DNA of 18,671 nt from Nanosynbacter sp. (GTDB lineage Bacteria; Patescibacteriota; Saccharimonadia; Saccharimonadales; Saccharimonadaceae). The stretch spans positions 1-18,671 of the forward strand of contig JABZJV010000011.1 of the NCBI GenBank assembly GCA_015257605.1. Reading direction: 5' to 3'. Within the stretch, counting starts at the first letter, position 1. Each line of letters begins with the position of its first letter. Shown piece by piece: positions 7,704 to 13,858 of this stretch. Made by a program: the position numbers and the translations under genes. A model generated the notes under the pieces. It was given only the letters and a program-made list of their open reading frames with translations. It had not been told where the DNA came from and did not search any database.

Positions 7704-7780
7704 GGGCCCATAGCTCAGCTGGTTAGAGCACCTGCCTTTTAAGCAGGGTGTCGTGAGTTCAAGCCTCACTGGGCCCTCCA
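7704..7780 (+). tRNA. tRNA-Lys (anticodon UUU)
   Basis: A complete cloverleaf can be folded by eye. The acceptor stem GGGCCCA pairs with TGGGCCC, and the D stem GCTC pairs with GAGC. The anticodon stem CCTGC/GCAGG encloses the loop CTTTTAA with anticodon TTT at 7738-7740. The variable loop is GTGTC. The T stem GTGAG/CTCAC has the loop TTCAAGC. The discriminator base is U and the 3' CCA is encoded. UUU reads both lysine codons AAA and AAG. The gene has its own promoter and terminator, and no integrase or direct repeat suggests its use as an attachment site. Confidence 0.97.
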
Positions 7781-7793
7781 TTTCAAAAGCAAG

Positions 7794-7827
7794 AAGACCT
7801 CCTCAGCGTGAAGGTCTTTTATTTTTT
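7794..7827 (+). terminator. Rho-independent terminator of tRNA-Lys
   Basis: A 7-bp stem AAGACCT/AGGTCTT encloses CC and a possible inner TCA-GCG-TGA hairpin, followed by TTATTTTTT. It lies 13 bases after the tRNA CCA. It also stands between the convergent ends of the tRNA and the membrane-protein gene at 7836, but lacks a long T-run in the reverse direction. Confidence 0.85.
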
Positions 7828-7835
7828 AGCTGTCT

Positions 7836-8324
7836 TTATTCTTTACTCTTCTTTTTTGATTCGTTGCGCCGCACATGAGTTTGCAACACATCAATTATCG
7901 ACAGCACCAGGCACACAGTCACGATAATGGCATAAGACGCATTAATACGGCTGACGATTTGCTTGCCGAACTCATCAACCACTAGCGCATTTTCTAGCGG
8001 CTCAAACATTAATACCACAGCTAACACTGCAAATATCACTGACCCGCCAATTCGCTGAAATTTGTTACTAGCCGCTGGCCCGCTGAATAATAATATCAGT
8101 GAAGGTGCTAGAGTTAATATCACCGCTACTACATCTACTAACGGCGGACGGATAATGACAATGCCGAGATTAGCAACGTATGGCGTTGCCTCGCTACTCC
8201 ACAAATCAGCCAAGATTGAACCAGCTGCTAGCGCTAGCGTCAATACGCCGAATCGCCGGCGCGTCATATATGCCAACAAAAACAACACGCCAAAGACTAT
8301 TGCTAGAACGATAGTAAAAGTCAT
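7836..8324 (-). CDS. Small polytopic membrane protein of unknown function
   Basis: I do not recognise this 162-residue protein. It has about five hydrophobic segments, near residues 3-20, 25-41, 62-80, 93-108 and 128-146, and a short charged C-terminal tail (HVRRNESKKKSKE). A short TRRR sequence after the first span suggests the inside face there. There is one Cys (138) and no evident catalytic motif. It superficially resembles CvpA-like four-span proteins, but I see no decisive motif. The ATG has no Shine-Dalgarno; a TGATAAAAT element ends 6 bases before it, so the transcript may be leaderless. dnaJ is upstream on the same strand, about 50 bases away, with no clear terminator between them, so read-through from dnaJ is possible. 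Confidence 0.7.
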   Translation of the reverse strand: MTFTIVLAIVFGVLFLLAYMTRRRFGVLTLALAAGSILADLWSSEATPYVANLGIVIIRPPLVDVVAVILTLAPSLILLFSGPAASNKFQRIGGSVIFAVLAVVLMFEPLENALVVDEFGKQIVSRINASYAIIVTVCLVLSIIDVLQTHVRRNESKKKSKE

Positions 8325-8330
8325 GCTTTT

Positions 8331-8339
8331 ATTTTATCA
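8331..8339 (-). promoter_or_regulatory. Extended -10 promoter of the small membrane protein gene
   Basis: TGATAAAAT on the - strand matches the extended -10 form TG-n-TAtAAT with one mismatch. The hexamer ends 6 bases before the ATG at 8322-8324, so transcription would start at the A of the ATG. No convincing -35 is present at 17 bases. Confidence 0.45.
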
Positions 8340-8377
8340 TGTCGTCTATGTACGACGGCAAGTTAAAAGCCCGTGCC

Positions 8378-9493
8378 TCACGAGAAAATACCGCGTTTTT
8401 TAGAGGCTTCGAATTGCTCTAACAGTTCACGCTGCTTTTTAGACAGTTTAGTCGGCGTGTCGACAATAATGCTAACGATATGGGCGCCGCGCCGTTCGCT
8501 GCGCGGGTACGGCACGCCATGGCCAGACAATTTAAAATCAGTACCCGACTGCGTACCGGCCGGTACCTTCATGGTAATTATGCCGTCGACTGTCTCAACG
8601 TCAATTTCAGTACCAAGTGCCGCATCAACCATACCGATATGTTCTTGGCTAAGAATCAAATCGCCCTCGCGGGTAAATTTCTTATGCGCTTTAACACGAA
8701 TGTTGATGTATAAATCACCACGGTCGCCGTCGGCAATAGCTTCACCGCGCTCGCGCAAACGAATCGTCGAACCGTCATCAATACCTGCTGGAATTTTGAC
8801 AGTGATTTTCTGCTCGCGGCGTTGCACACCAGAGCCATGGCAAACTGTGCATTCTTTCTCGGGTATTTTACCGCGGCCTTTACAGGTTTCGCAAACTACC
8901 GCTTGTTGGATCGGGCCAAACATAGTGTTCATTGTGCGGACACGCTGGCCGGCGCCTTGGCAATCTGGACAAGTTTTCATCTCGAAACCCGGCTCGACGG
9001 TCGTACCGTGGCAATGCTCGCACTCATCGTTAATCATTAACGCAATCTCGACATCTTTACCAAACACCGCTTCTTCGAAAGTCAAAGTAACACGCGTTTC
9101 AACGTCGCGCCCACGCGGCCGGCTATTGCGGCGCGATTGCCCGGACGGCCCGCCAAAAAACTGACTGAAAATATCGCCCAAGCCTTCGCCAAAATCGAAA
9201 TTAATATTTTGACCTTGGCCGAAACCGCCAAAACCTTCAAAAGGATTACCGCTGTAACCAGCACCGCCTCCAGAACCGCCTACGCCAGCATGACCGAACT
9301 GGTCGTAACGTTGGCGTTTTTGCTTGTCTTTGAGAACTTCGTAAGCTTCGTTAATCTCTTTGAATTTCTCTTCACTGCCGCCTTCTTTGTCGGGGTGATA
9401 CTTAACAGCCAGCTTACGAAAAGCTTTCTTAACTTCGTCTTCAGAGGCGTTTTTGCTGATACCTAGTACTTCATAATAGTCGCGCTTTGCCAT
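8378..9493 (-). CDS. dnaJ: Chaperone protein DnaJ
   Basis: DnaJ (Hsp40) delivers unfolded clients to DnaK and stimulates its ATPase. At 371 residues it is a normal-length class I protein. The J-domain (1-68) has the HPD motif at 33-35. A Gly/Phe-rich stretch follows (about 68-118). The zinc-finger domain has four CxxCxG repeats (Cys158/161, 175/178, 201/204, 215/218). The C-terminal substrate-binding domain runs to about 345. dnaK and grpE are not adjacent on this side. The ATG has no Shine-Dalgarno; a TATACT -10 lies 8 bases upstream and a perfect CIRCE element overlaps the promoter, so HrcA repression with heat induction is predicted. UGA is the stop codon. Confidence 0.97.
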   Translation of the reverse strand: MAKRDYYEVLGISKNASEDEVKKAFRKLAVKYHPDKEGGSEEKFKEINEAYEVLKDKQKRQRYDQFGHAGVGGSGGGAGYSGNPFEGFGGFGQGQNINFDFGEGLGDIFSQFFGGPSGQSRRNSRPRGRDVETRVTLTFEEAVFGKDVEIALMINDECEHCHGTTVEPGFEMKTCPDCQGAGQRVRTMNTMFGPIQQAVVCETCKGRGKIPEKECTVCHGSGVQRREQKITVKIPAGIDDGSTIRLRERGEAIADGDRGDLYINIRVKAHKKFTREGDLILSQEHIGMVDAALGTEIDVETVDGIITMKVPAGTQSGTDFKLSGHGVPYPRSERRGAHIVSIIVDTPTKLSKKQRELLEQFEASKKRGIFS

Positions 9494-9501
9494 ATTGCTA
9501 T

Positions 9502-9530
9502 AGTATAGCGCGTTAGCACTCGAAGTGCAA
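9502..9530 (-). promoter_or_regulatory. Promoter of dnaJ
   Basis: On the - strand the -10 TATACT (9502-9507, 5 of 6) is 17 bases from a weak -35 TTGCAC (9525-9530) located in the spacer of the CIRCE repeat. The -10 ends 8 bases before the dnaJ ATG, which predicts little or no 5' leader. Confidence 0.6.
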
Positions 9531-9539
9531 GAGTGCTAA
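9513..9539. promoter_or_regulatory. CIRCE operator (HrcA binding site)
   Basis: The sequence TTAGCACTC, nine bases, GAGTGCTAA is identical to the CIRCE consensus in both arms and in spacing. It overlaps the -35 region of dnaJ, so bound HrcA would block RNA polymerase. This is among the most specific regulatory signatures in bacteria, and it implies an hrcA gene elsewhere in the genome. Confidence 0.97.
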
Positions 9540-9549
9540 AATTACTAAC

Positions 9550-10569
9550 TTATTCGACGTCAGTAGCCGATGGACTCTTATTATTTTTGTTCGGATTACG
9601 CGCCGCTAGCACGCGCAAATCGTCAACTACATCAAATTCATCGAGGATTTTACGGCCGAGCAACGCCTCTAGCACATCCTCTAGCGTTAGAATACCCGCT
9701 GTCTCGCGATAGTCATTAACAACAATAAACATATGATGCCGCGTTTTGATAAAGGCAGACAAGGCACGCTCCAGCTTCTGGTTTTGGTTGATAAAGTAAA
9801 TCTTCTTGTCCATCGCCGTTTCAACGCGGCTAGTTTTCTTACCGTTATCAAGCGTCAGTAAGCTACGAATATGCAGAATACCAACAATGTGGTCAATATC
9901 ACCGTCAGTCACCGGGAAACGGCTATGGCCAGTCTTATGCAGTTCATCAAGCAGCAACGGCCCAATCACATCTTCCTTAGCTACTGTATTCATTACGCCG
10001 CGCGGCGTCATTACCTCTTCGACGGTTTTTTCATGAAAATGCAGGGCATTATTGATTAATTTTTTCTCTTCAAGCGACAATATTCCCGATGATTCGCGTA
10101 TCAAATGCTCAAGTTCTTCCCGCGAGCTAAGAATATTCGGTTCATTCTGCACATTAACACTGCGCAAAACTTGCCCCAAGCGCGGATGCCGCTCGACGAA
10201 AGTCAGCAATCTCGGCTCTATCCGCCGGTAATAGCCATCAACCATCTGCACCAACCAATCAAAATGAGCAATTCTACTATAGACTAAAGATGTCATCACG
10301 CTAATGGCCACACCGATAAAAAAACCAAACGCCGATACTGCCGATAACACCGCCAGAACCAGCAGTAAGGCTTCGGTTGCTTTACGCAGCGATACAATAT
10401 CATCAAGCAGTAGTATTCGCCGTAATTCGTCAGCCGCTGCGGTGTCACCCTTACGACGGCGGCGTTCTAACTCGTACATTGACAGCTTTGTTCGGCGCGG
10501 CGAAATTGACGTCACCGCTATCAAAGCTAAGGTAATCATCACAAACAAAATCGCTAAGAATAACCGCAT
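9550..10569 (-). CDS. CNNM/CorC-like membrane protein with paired CBS domains
   Basis: This 339-residue protein resembles the CNNM/CorC (HlyC/CorC) family, linked to Mg2+/Co2+ transport or efflux. From the ATG at 10567-10569 there is a membrane span (about 1-20), a basic linker, a long hydrophobic region (about 65-97), then EELEHLIRESSGILSLEEKKLI and VEEVMTPRGVM, which open the first CBS domain typical of CorC proteins. The second CBS domain ends in TAGILTLEDVLEALLG. The C-terminal CorC_HlyC domain is absent, and the DUF21-like membrane part looks reduced. A longer reading to 10728 would overlap the divergent DsbA-like gene and is rejected. The ATG lies 6 bases after a TACAAT -10, with another ATG two codons upstream overlapping the promoter. 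Family placement is good; ion specificity is unknown. Confidence 0.8.
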   Translation of the reverse strand: MRLFLAILFVMITLALIAVTSISPRRTKLSMYELERRRRKGDTAAADELRRILLLDDIVSLRKATEALLLVLAVLSAVSAFGFFIGVAISVMTSLVYSRIAHFDWLVQMVDGYYRRIEPRLLTFVERHPRLGQVLRSVNVQNEPNILSSREELEHLIRESSGILSLEEKKLINNALHFHEKTVEEVMTPRGVMNTVAKEDVIGPLLLDELHKTGHSRFPVTDGDIDHIVGILHIRSLLTLDNGKKTSRVETAMDKKIYFINQNQKLERALSAFIKTRHHMFIVVNDYRETAGILTLEDVLEALLGRKILDEFDVVDDLRVLAARNPNKNNKSPSATDVE

Positions 10570-10575
10570 ACACAT

Positions 10576-10604
10576 ATTGTACCGCAAGCCCGCTTGATTG
10601 GCGA
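10576..10604 (-). promoter_or_regulatory. Promoter of the CBS-domain gene
   Basis: On the - strand TACAAT (10576-10581, 5 of 6) lies 17 bases from TCGCCA (10599-10604, 4 of 6). The -10 ends 6 bases before the ATG at 10569, so the predicted mRNA begins at that codon. Its -35 abuts the -35 of the divergent DsbA-like gene. Confidence 0.55.
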
Positions 10605-10622
10605 GCTCATAAGCAGTATAAT
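10594..10622 (+). promoter_or_regulatory. Promoter of the DsbA-like gene
   Basis: TTGATT (10594-10599) and a perfect TATAAT (10617-10622) are separated by 17 bases. The start would be near 10629, giving a leader of about 20 bases with GGAGG before the ATG. Confidence 0.75.
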
Positions 10623-10648
10623 ATCCTCTAGTAATAAGCGGAGGAAAT

Positions 10649-11398
10649 ATGACCAAAAAGGCATGGATTATTTTTGCGGCGATGTGCATAGGATTGATTG
10701 GCGGCTTGATTTTTTTACAGCAGCGCAATCAAATTGATGTTTCAAGCGTCGATACTACGAAGGCGCAGCCAGCATCGAGCGAAAGCGGCAATATTAGCGA
10801 GCATGTTTATGGTAACGCTAACAGCAAAGTACTACTAGTTGAATATGCCGATTTTCAATGTCCAGGCTGCAATTCATCTTACCCGGTCACCAAAAAAGTC
10901 ATTGAAAAGTACAAAGACAAGATCGGGTTTATCTTCCGCAACTATCCGCTAACTAGCGCTCACCCGAACGCGCTGGCCGCGGCGGCTGCTGCCGAATCAG
11001 CTGGACTACAAGGTAAGTACTGGGAAATGCACAACTCGCTTTTCGAAAATCGAGCTAGCTGGGTGGAGTTATCTGGGTCAACTCGTACCGAAAACTTTGT
11101 GAAGTTAGCCTCCGACATCAAGGGCTTGAATGTAGAAAAATTCAAGGCTGATCTCGAAAATCCAAATATCCGTAAAAAAATTGATTACGACATGGCGCTC
11201 GTCAAAAAGGACAGCGTTGGCGGCACGCCAGCTATGTACATTAACGGCAAAGATGTCGGCAGCCAAAAAGTCCTTAACGGTAAGCTAGTTAGCGGCACAA
11301 ACACCGATACTAACGCTAGTTATGTCTGGGCTAATGCTGATAATTTTGAAAAGTTCGTTATCCAGCCAGCAATGAAATCTGCTGGAATCAGCTACTAG
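10649..11398 (+). CDS. Membrane-anchored DsbA-like thiol-disulfide oxidoreductase
   Basis: This 249-residue protein is predicted to act outside the membrane, catalysing disulfide formation or exchange in exported proteins. A single N-terminal anchor (about 4-24) is followed by a short linker (25-50) and a thioredoxin fold of the DsbA/BdbD type. VLLVEYADFQCPGC carries the active site Cys71-Pro-Gly-Cys74. FIFRNYPL and a helical insertion follow, and the cis-proline loop is GGTPAMYING (Pro194). Both catalytic cysteines and the cis-Pro are intact. The ATG is supported by GGAGG a few bases upstream and by a clear promoter. It is the only protein gene on the + strand. A VKOR or DsbB partner is not visible here. 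The Cys-framed repeats of the PBP and lamin-tail proteins are plausible substrates (inference). Confidence 0.92.
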   Translation: MTKKAWIIFAAMCIGLIGGLIFLQQRNQIDVSSVDTTKAQPASSESGNISEHVYGNANSKVLLVEYADFQCPGCNSSYPVTKKVIEKYKDKIGFIFRNYPLTSAHPNALAAAAAAESAGLQGKYWEMHNSLFENRASWVELSGSTRTENFVKLASDIKGLNVEKFKADLENPNIRKKIDYDMALVKKDSVGGTPAMYINGKDVGSQKVLNGKLVSGTNTDTNASYVWANADNFEKFVIQPAMKSAGISY

Positions 11399-11405
11399 CT
11401 GTTAT

Positions 11406-11738
11406 TCATATTGGTATTTGGTGTACCTGCGTTAGTTTGTGGACCTGCTTGTTGATTATGTTTGATGAACTAGGCATTCCTTGCGGCGTGGTGGTATTAT
11501 TTGTACTAGGATTAGTTTGTTGTTGCACTGGCCCGCTAGGCACACCGCTCACTGCATTACTCTGCGGCGATTTATTGATTTGCATGCCGCCGACAAAACC
11601 TAACCCGCCAGCGAACAACACAATTGCTATGACGGCCAAAATCATAGTTGGCGTCATAGACGAGCATTGCGCCACTGGCTGTGTTGACAGCGTACCACTA
11701 GAAGGCATTTTAAAACCATCTTCAATTTTAGTTGGCAT
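11406..11738 (-). CDS. Small single-span membrane protein with low-complexity tail (probable 3' frameshift)
   Basis: I do not recognise this 110-residue protein. It has a short N-terminal region, one hydrophobic span (about 31-52), and an exposed tail rich in Gln, Asn, Thr, Ser and Pro (about 56-93). The ATG is supported by AGGAG about nine bases upstream. The last 17 residues (NKQVHKLTQVHQIPI) look unlike the preceding tail. Shifting frame near 11460 gives HNQQAGPQTNAGTPNTNMNNS, which continues the same composition and ends at a TAG at 11395-11397, overlapping the convergent DsbA-like stop. A one-base deletion is therefore likely, in the organism or in the sequence. It follows the histidine kinase by 71 bases on the same strand, so it may be co-transcribed with or controlled by that two-component system. 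Confidence 0.6.
   Translation of the reverse strand: MPTKIEDGFKMPSSGTLSTQPVAQCSSMTPTMILAVIAIVLFAGGLGFVGGMQINKSPQSNAVSGVPSGPVQQQTNPSTNNTTTPQGMPSSSNIINKQVHKLTQVHQIPI
11455..11466 (-). other. Probable frameshift site in the small membrane protein
   Basis: On the - strand the sequence ATCAAACATAAT is where the reading frame seems to change. One extra C (AACCAT) would restore a reading frame with the same Q/N/T/P/G composition as upstream. There is no slippery heptamer, so programmed frameshifting is unlikely. Confidence 0.45.
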
Positions 11739-11809
11739 TTATTCATCTCCTTTTGTTAATTAATATTGATTAAAATATAACTAGGAGCTATTAAAGACGC
11801 CTTAAAAAA

Positions 11810-12823
11810 TTATTTTTTCTTGTTGTATGCGGGAAGAATGACTGTAAAAGTCGAACCAACATTCTGTTCGCTATCGACGTTAATTCGTCCGCCATGCGCC
11901 TTAATAATCCGCTCGGCAATTGACAAGCCTAAGCCGTATCCAGCAGTAGTACGCGACTCTTCAGCTCTATAAAATCGCGTAAAAATCTGTGACCTTACTT
12001 CGTCGCTCATGCCAATACCAGCATCCGCTACAGCAACGCTGACGTGCTTACCCTTTTTGCTGCTAGAAATAGTAATGGTACCGCCTTTGTTGCTATATTT
12101 AATAGCATTGTCTAGCAAAATCGTGAAAAGCTGTTCTAAACTTTGTCGATCGCCAAGCAGCAAAAGATTTTTAGTTTTATCATCGATAGCAATATCTTTT
12201 GCCAACGCCTGATTTACTACTAGATTCATCGCCCGAGCAATCACCGATTGCAAACCGACCTTGCCTTTCTGAATTTCCAGCTTGTCTTCTTTGAGCAACC
12301 CTAACATTGAGTTGGTTAATTTTTGTAAACGTTTAACATCATCAACGTTGTCGGCGATAACTTGCTTAGCCTGTTTGAGAGTCAATTTCGGATTCATTGA
12401 TGCCACCTCATTAGCTGCCAGTAGTGCGGTCAACGGCGTGCGTAGTTCGTGGCTAGCATCGCTGACAAAACGCGATTGCGCCGCCATGTTATCCTCGATT
12501 GGCTGCAGCGTATGCTGAGCTAGCAGATAGCTGACTAGCCCGCCTATCAAAAACACCGTCAAATTTGCCAGCAGCAAGTTTAAGCGAATCGCCGCCATCG
12601 CTTCATCTTCACGCGTATCAAGATAGCTGTGAATTGAAATAACCGTACCTGGCTCGGCGGAACGAATCGTAGAAGTTGCTTGCTGATCATTTGGCGGCCG
12701 GCGATGAAATTCTTGGCTTGATAATCCATAAATTATCAAACTAAAGGCGATCGACATAGACATGATGATCGCCAAATAGGTCCCCGCTAAGCGAACAACG
12801 GCACGTTGACCAACATTTTTCAT
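11810..12823 (-). CDS. Membrane sensor histidine kinase
   Basis: This 337-residue kinase autophosphorylates on His and passes the phosphate to the adjacent response regulator. Membrane span one (about 14-34) and span two (about 82-102) bracket a short outside loop of about 45 residues with no recognised ligand domain. There is little room for a full HAMP domain. The HisKA H-box is SRFVSDASHELRTP with His125. The ATPase domain has the N-box LLDNAIKYS (Asn239), DAGIGM (267-272), FTRFYR (281-286) and GYGLGLS (295-301). All are intact. Its ATG overlaps the response regulator stop as ATGA, so the pair is translationally coupled. The small loop suggests sensing within or near the membrane, as in intramembrane-sensing kinases, but this is inference. 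Confidence 0.93.
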   Translation of the reverse strand: MKNVGQRAVVRLAGTYLAIIMSMSIAFSLIIYGLSSQEFHRRPPNDQQATSTIRSAEPGTVISIHSYLDTREDEAMAAIRLNLLLANLTVFLIGGLVSYLLAQHTLQPIEDNMAAQSRFVSDASHELRTPLTALLAANEVASMNPKLTLKQAKQVIADNVDDVKRLQKLTNSMLGLLKEDKLEIQKGKVGLQSVIARAMNLVVNQALAKDIAIDDKTKNLLLLGDRQSLEQLFTILLDNAIKYSNKGGTITISSSKKGKHVSVAVADAGIGMSDEVRSQIFTRFYRAEESRTTAGYGLGLSIAERIIKAHGGRINVDSEQNVGSTFTVILPAYNKKK

Positions 12824-13509
12824 GCTTTTCTAATCTCGTCCTTAACGATATATCCAAACCCTCGTACCGTTTGGATAATCGGATCAGCGCCTGGAAAAGG
12901 CTTATCAATTTTGTTGCGCAAATAGTTAATAAAAACTTCAACATTATTTGGCAAAATATCGGCATCAAAGTCCCAAACGTGCGTCATGATGTTTTGCTTG
13001 CTAAGAATTTGGTTTTTGTTGCGCAGCAAATATTCAAGAATGGCAAATTCTTTGTTAGATAGTTTGATATATTTACCAGCCCGTTCAGCAGTGTGATTAG
13101 CGACATCAAGTTCAAGATCACGCACTGTCAAAATGTTATCAAGTACATCCTGCGGCCGCCTCAGCAATGCCCGAACGCGAGCGCCGAGAACCTCGAAGCT
13201 AAACGGCTTCGGTAAATAGTCATCGGCGCCGCTATCCAAGCCTTCCACAATATCTTTATTCTGATCTTTGGCTGTCAACATCAAAATTGGCGTTTTATTA
13301 CCGTCAGCACGCAGCTTTTTGGCGACTTCAAAACCATTCATAATCGGCATCATCACGTCGAGAATGATGAGATCGTAATCATCAGCCCGCGCTGCATTAT
13401 AGCCATCCTCGCCGTCATGCTCGATATCAACCGCGTAGCCGTCCATTTCGAGCCCTTGCTTGATCGACTTAGCAATTCGTTTCTCGTCGTCAACAACCAA
13501 AATCTTCAT
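12820..13509 (-). CDS. OmpR-family response regulator
   Basis: This 229-residue regulator pairs with the kinase that overlaps its stop. The receiver domain has the acidic pair Asp7-Asp8, phospho-acceptor Asp51 in LIILDVMMP, Thr79 and Lys101 (DYLPKPFS). The C-terminal winged-helix DNA-binding domain (about 128-224) shows LSNKEFAILEYLLRN and the family signature VEVFINYLRNKID...IIQTVRGFGY. All key residues are present. There is no Shine-Dalgarno before the ATG. A perfect TATAAT ends 6 bases upstream, so a leaderless mRNA is predicted. The upstream neighbour is a small winged-helix gene 33 bases away, and the kinase follows. Targets are unknown; the flanking membrane and glycosyltransferase genes are candidates. 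Confidence 0.95.
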   Translation of the reverse strand: MKILVVDDEKRIAKSIKQGLEMDGYAVDIEHDGEDGYNAARADDYDLIILDVMMPIMNGFEVAKKLRADGNKTPILMLTAKDQNKDIVEGLDSGADDYLPKPFSFEVLGARVRALLRRPQDVLDNILTVRDLELDVANHTAERAGKYIKLSNKEFAILEYLLRNKNQILSKQNIMTHVWDFDADILPNNVEVFINYLRNKIDKPFPGADPIIQTVRGFGYIVKDEIRKA

Positions 13510-13515
13510 AATTTT

Positions 13516-13521
13516 ATTATA
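13516..13521 (-). promoter_or_regulatory. -10 element of the response regulator operon
   Basis: A perfect TATAAT on the - strand ends exactly 6 bases before the ATG at 13507-13509, so transcription would begin at the A of the start codon. No good -35 is found at 16-18 bases and there is no TG extension, so activator help is possible. Confidence 0.5.
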
Positions 13522-13542
13522 ACCTTTCTTTTGTTTAATGGT

Positions 13543-13800
13543 TTAGTAATTTAAGGACATTTCTGGCCACAAGTAGCGAGTCGTCTGCTTGCCGCGGCGG
13601 CTCATCGAAATCCACCAATCGCCAGCGGTCGTTTTAATTTTGATTAAACCTTTGTTTTTGAGGCGACTCAGCTGTGTCATCAATTTCGGACGGCTCATTT
13701 GCAAGCTTTCGGTTAGTCCTGTCAGGTCTTCCTCACCACTCTCGCTAATCTGCTGCAAAACAAGCGCTTCATCAGTTGTCAAATTCAAATTCTTGGTCAT
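13543..13800 (-). CDS. Small winged-helix transcription regulator
   Basis: The protein is 85 residues from the ATG at 13798-13800, which has AGGAG six bases upstream; longer readings toward 13926 overlap the preceding gene and lack support. Residues 5-60 form a winged helix: TTDEALVLQQISESG, then a helix-turn-helix (DLTGLTESLQMSRPKLMTQLSRLKNKGLI), then a wing (KIKTTAGDWWISMSRRG). This is MarR/ArsR-like in style and near the minimum for a DNA-binding domain, with no effector domain and no cysteine pair for metal binding. It lies between the glycosyltransferase and the two-component system on the same strand, so it may be an accessory regulator of either. Specific family and targets are not clear. 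Confidence 0.75.
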   Translation of the reverse strand: MTKNLNLTTDEALVLQQISESGEEDLTGLTESLQMSRPKLMTQLSRLKNKGLIKIKTTAGDWWISMSRRGKQTTRYLWPEMSLNY

Positions 13801-13858
13801 ATTCACTCCTTTATTTAGGTTTGTAATGACAGTATGCGCGGTTGAGCTTAAAGTATTC

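Noticed and set aside
7704..7780. tRNA-Lys as an attachment site for an integrated element
   Set aside because: No integrase, no direct repeat of the tRNA 3' end and no change of gene style was seen on either side.
8341..8377. Hairpin GTCGT...ACGAC after dnaJ as a terminator
   Set aside because: The stem is only 5 bp and is not followed by a T-run on either strand, so it is a weak candidate.
8373..9164. Long open frame of 263 codons on the + strand
   Set aside because: It lies antisense to dnaJ, whose J-domain, zinc finger and start region are all certain. The predicted protein is rich in Ser, Pro and Arg with no motif, as expected of a shadow frame.
10570..10728. N-terminal extension of the CBS-domain protein
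   Set aside because: The extension would overlap the divergent DsbA-like gene and both promoters. The ATG at 10569 follows a -10 by 6 bases and starts a clean membrane span.
11455..11466. Programmed ribosomal frameshift in the small membrane protein
   Set aside because: No slippery heptamer or following hairpin is visible. A single-base deletion explains the change more simply.
11739..11809. Promoter or terminator in the AT-rich gap after the histidine kinase
   Set aside because: A TATATT hexamer and a short A/T palindrome are present, but no -35 and no GC-rich stem, so neither call can be supported.
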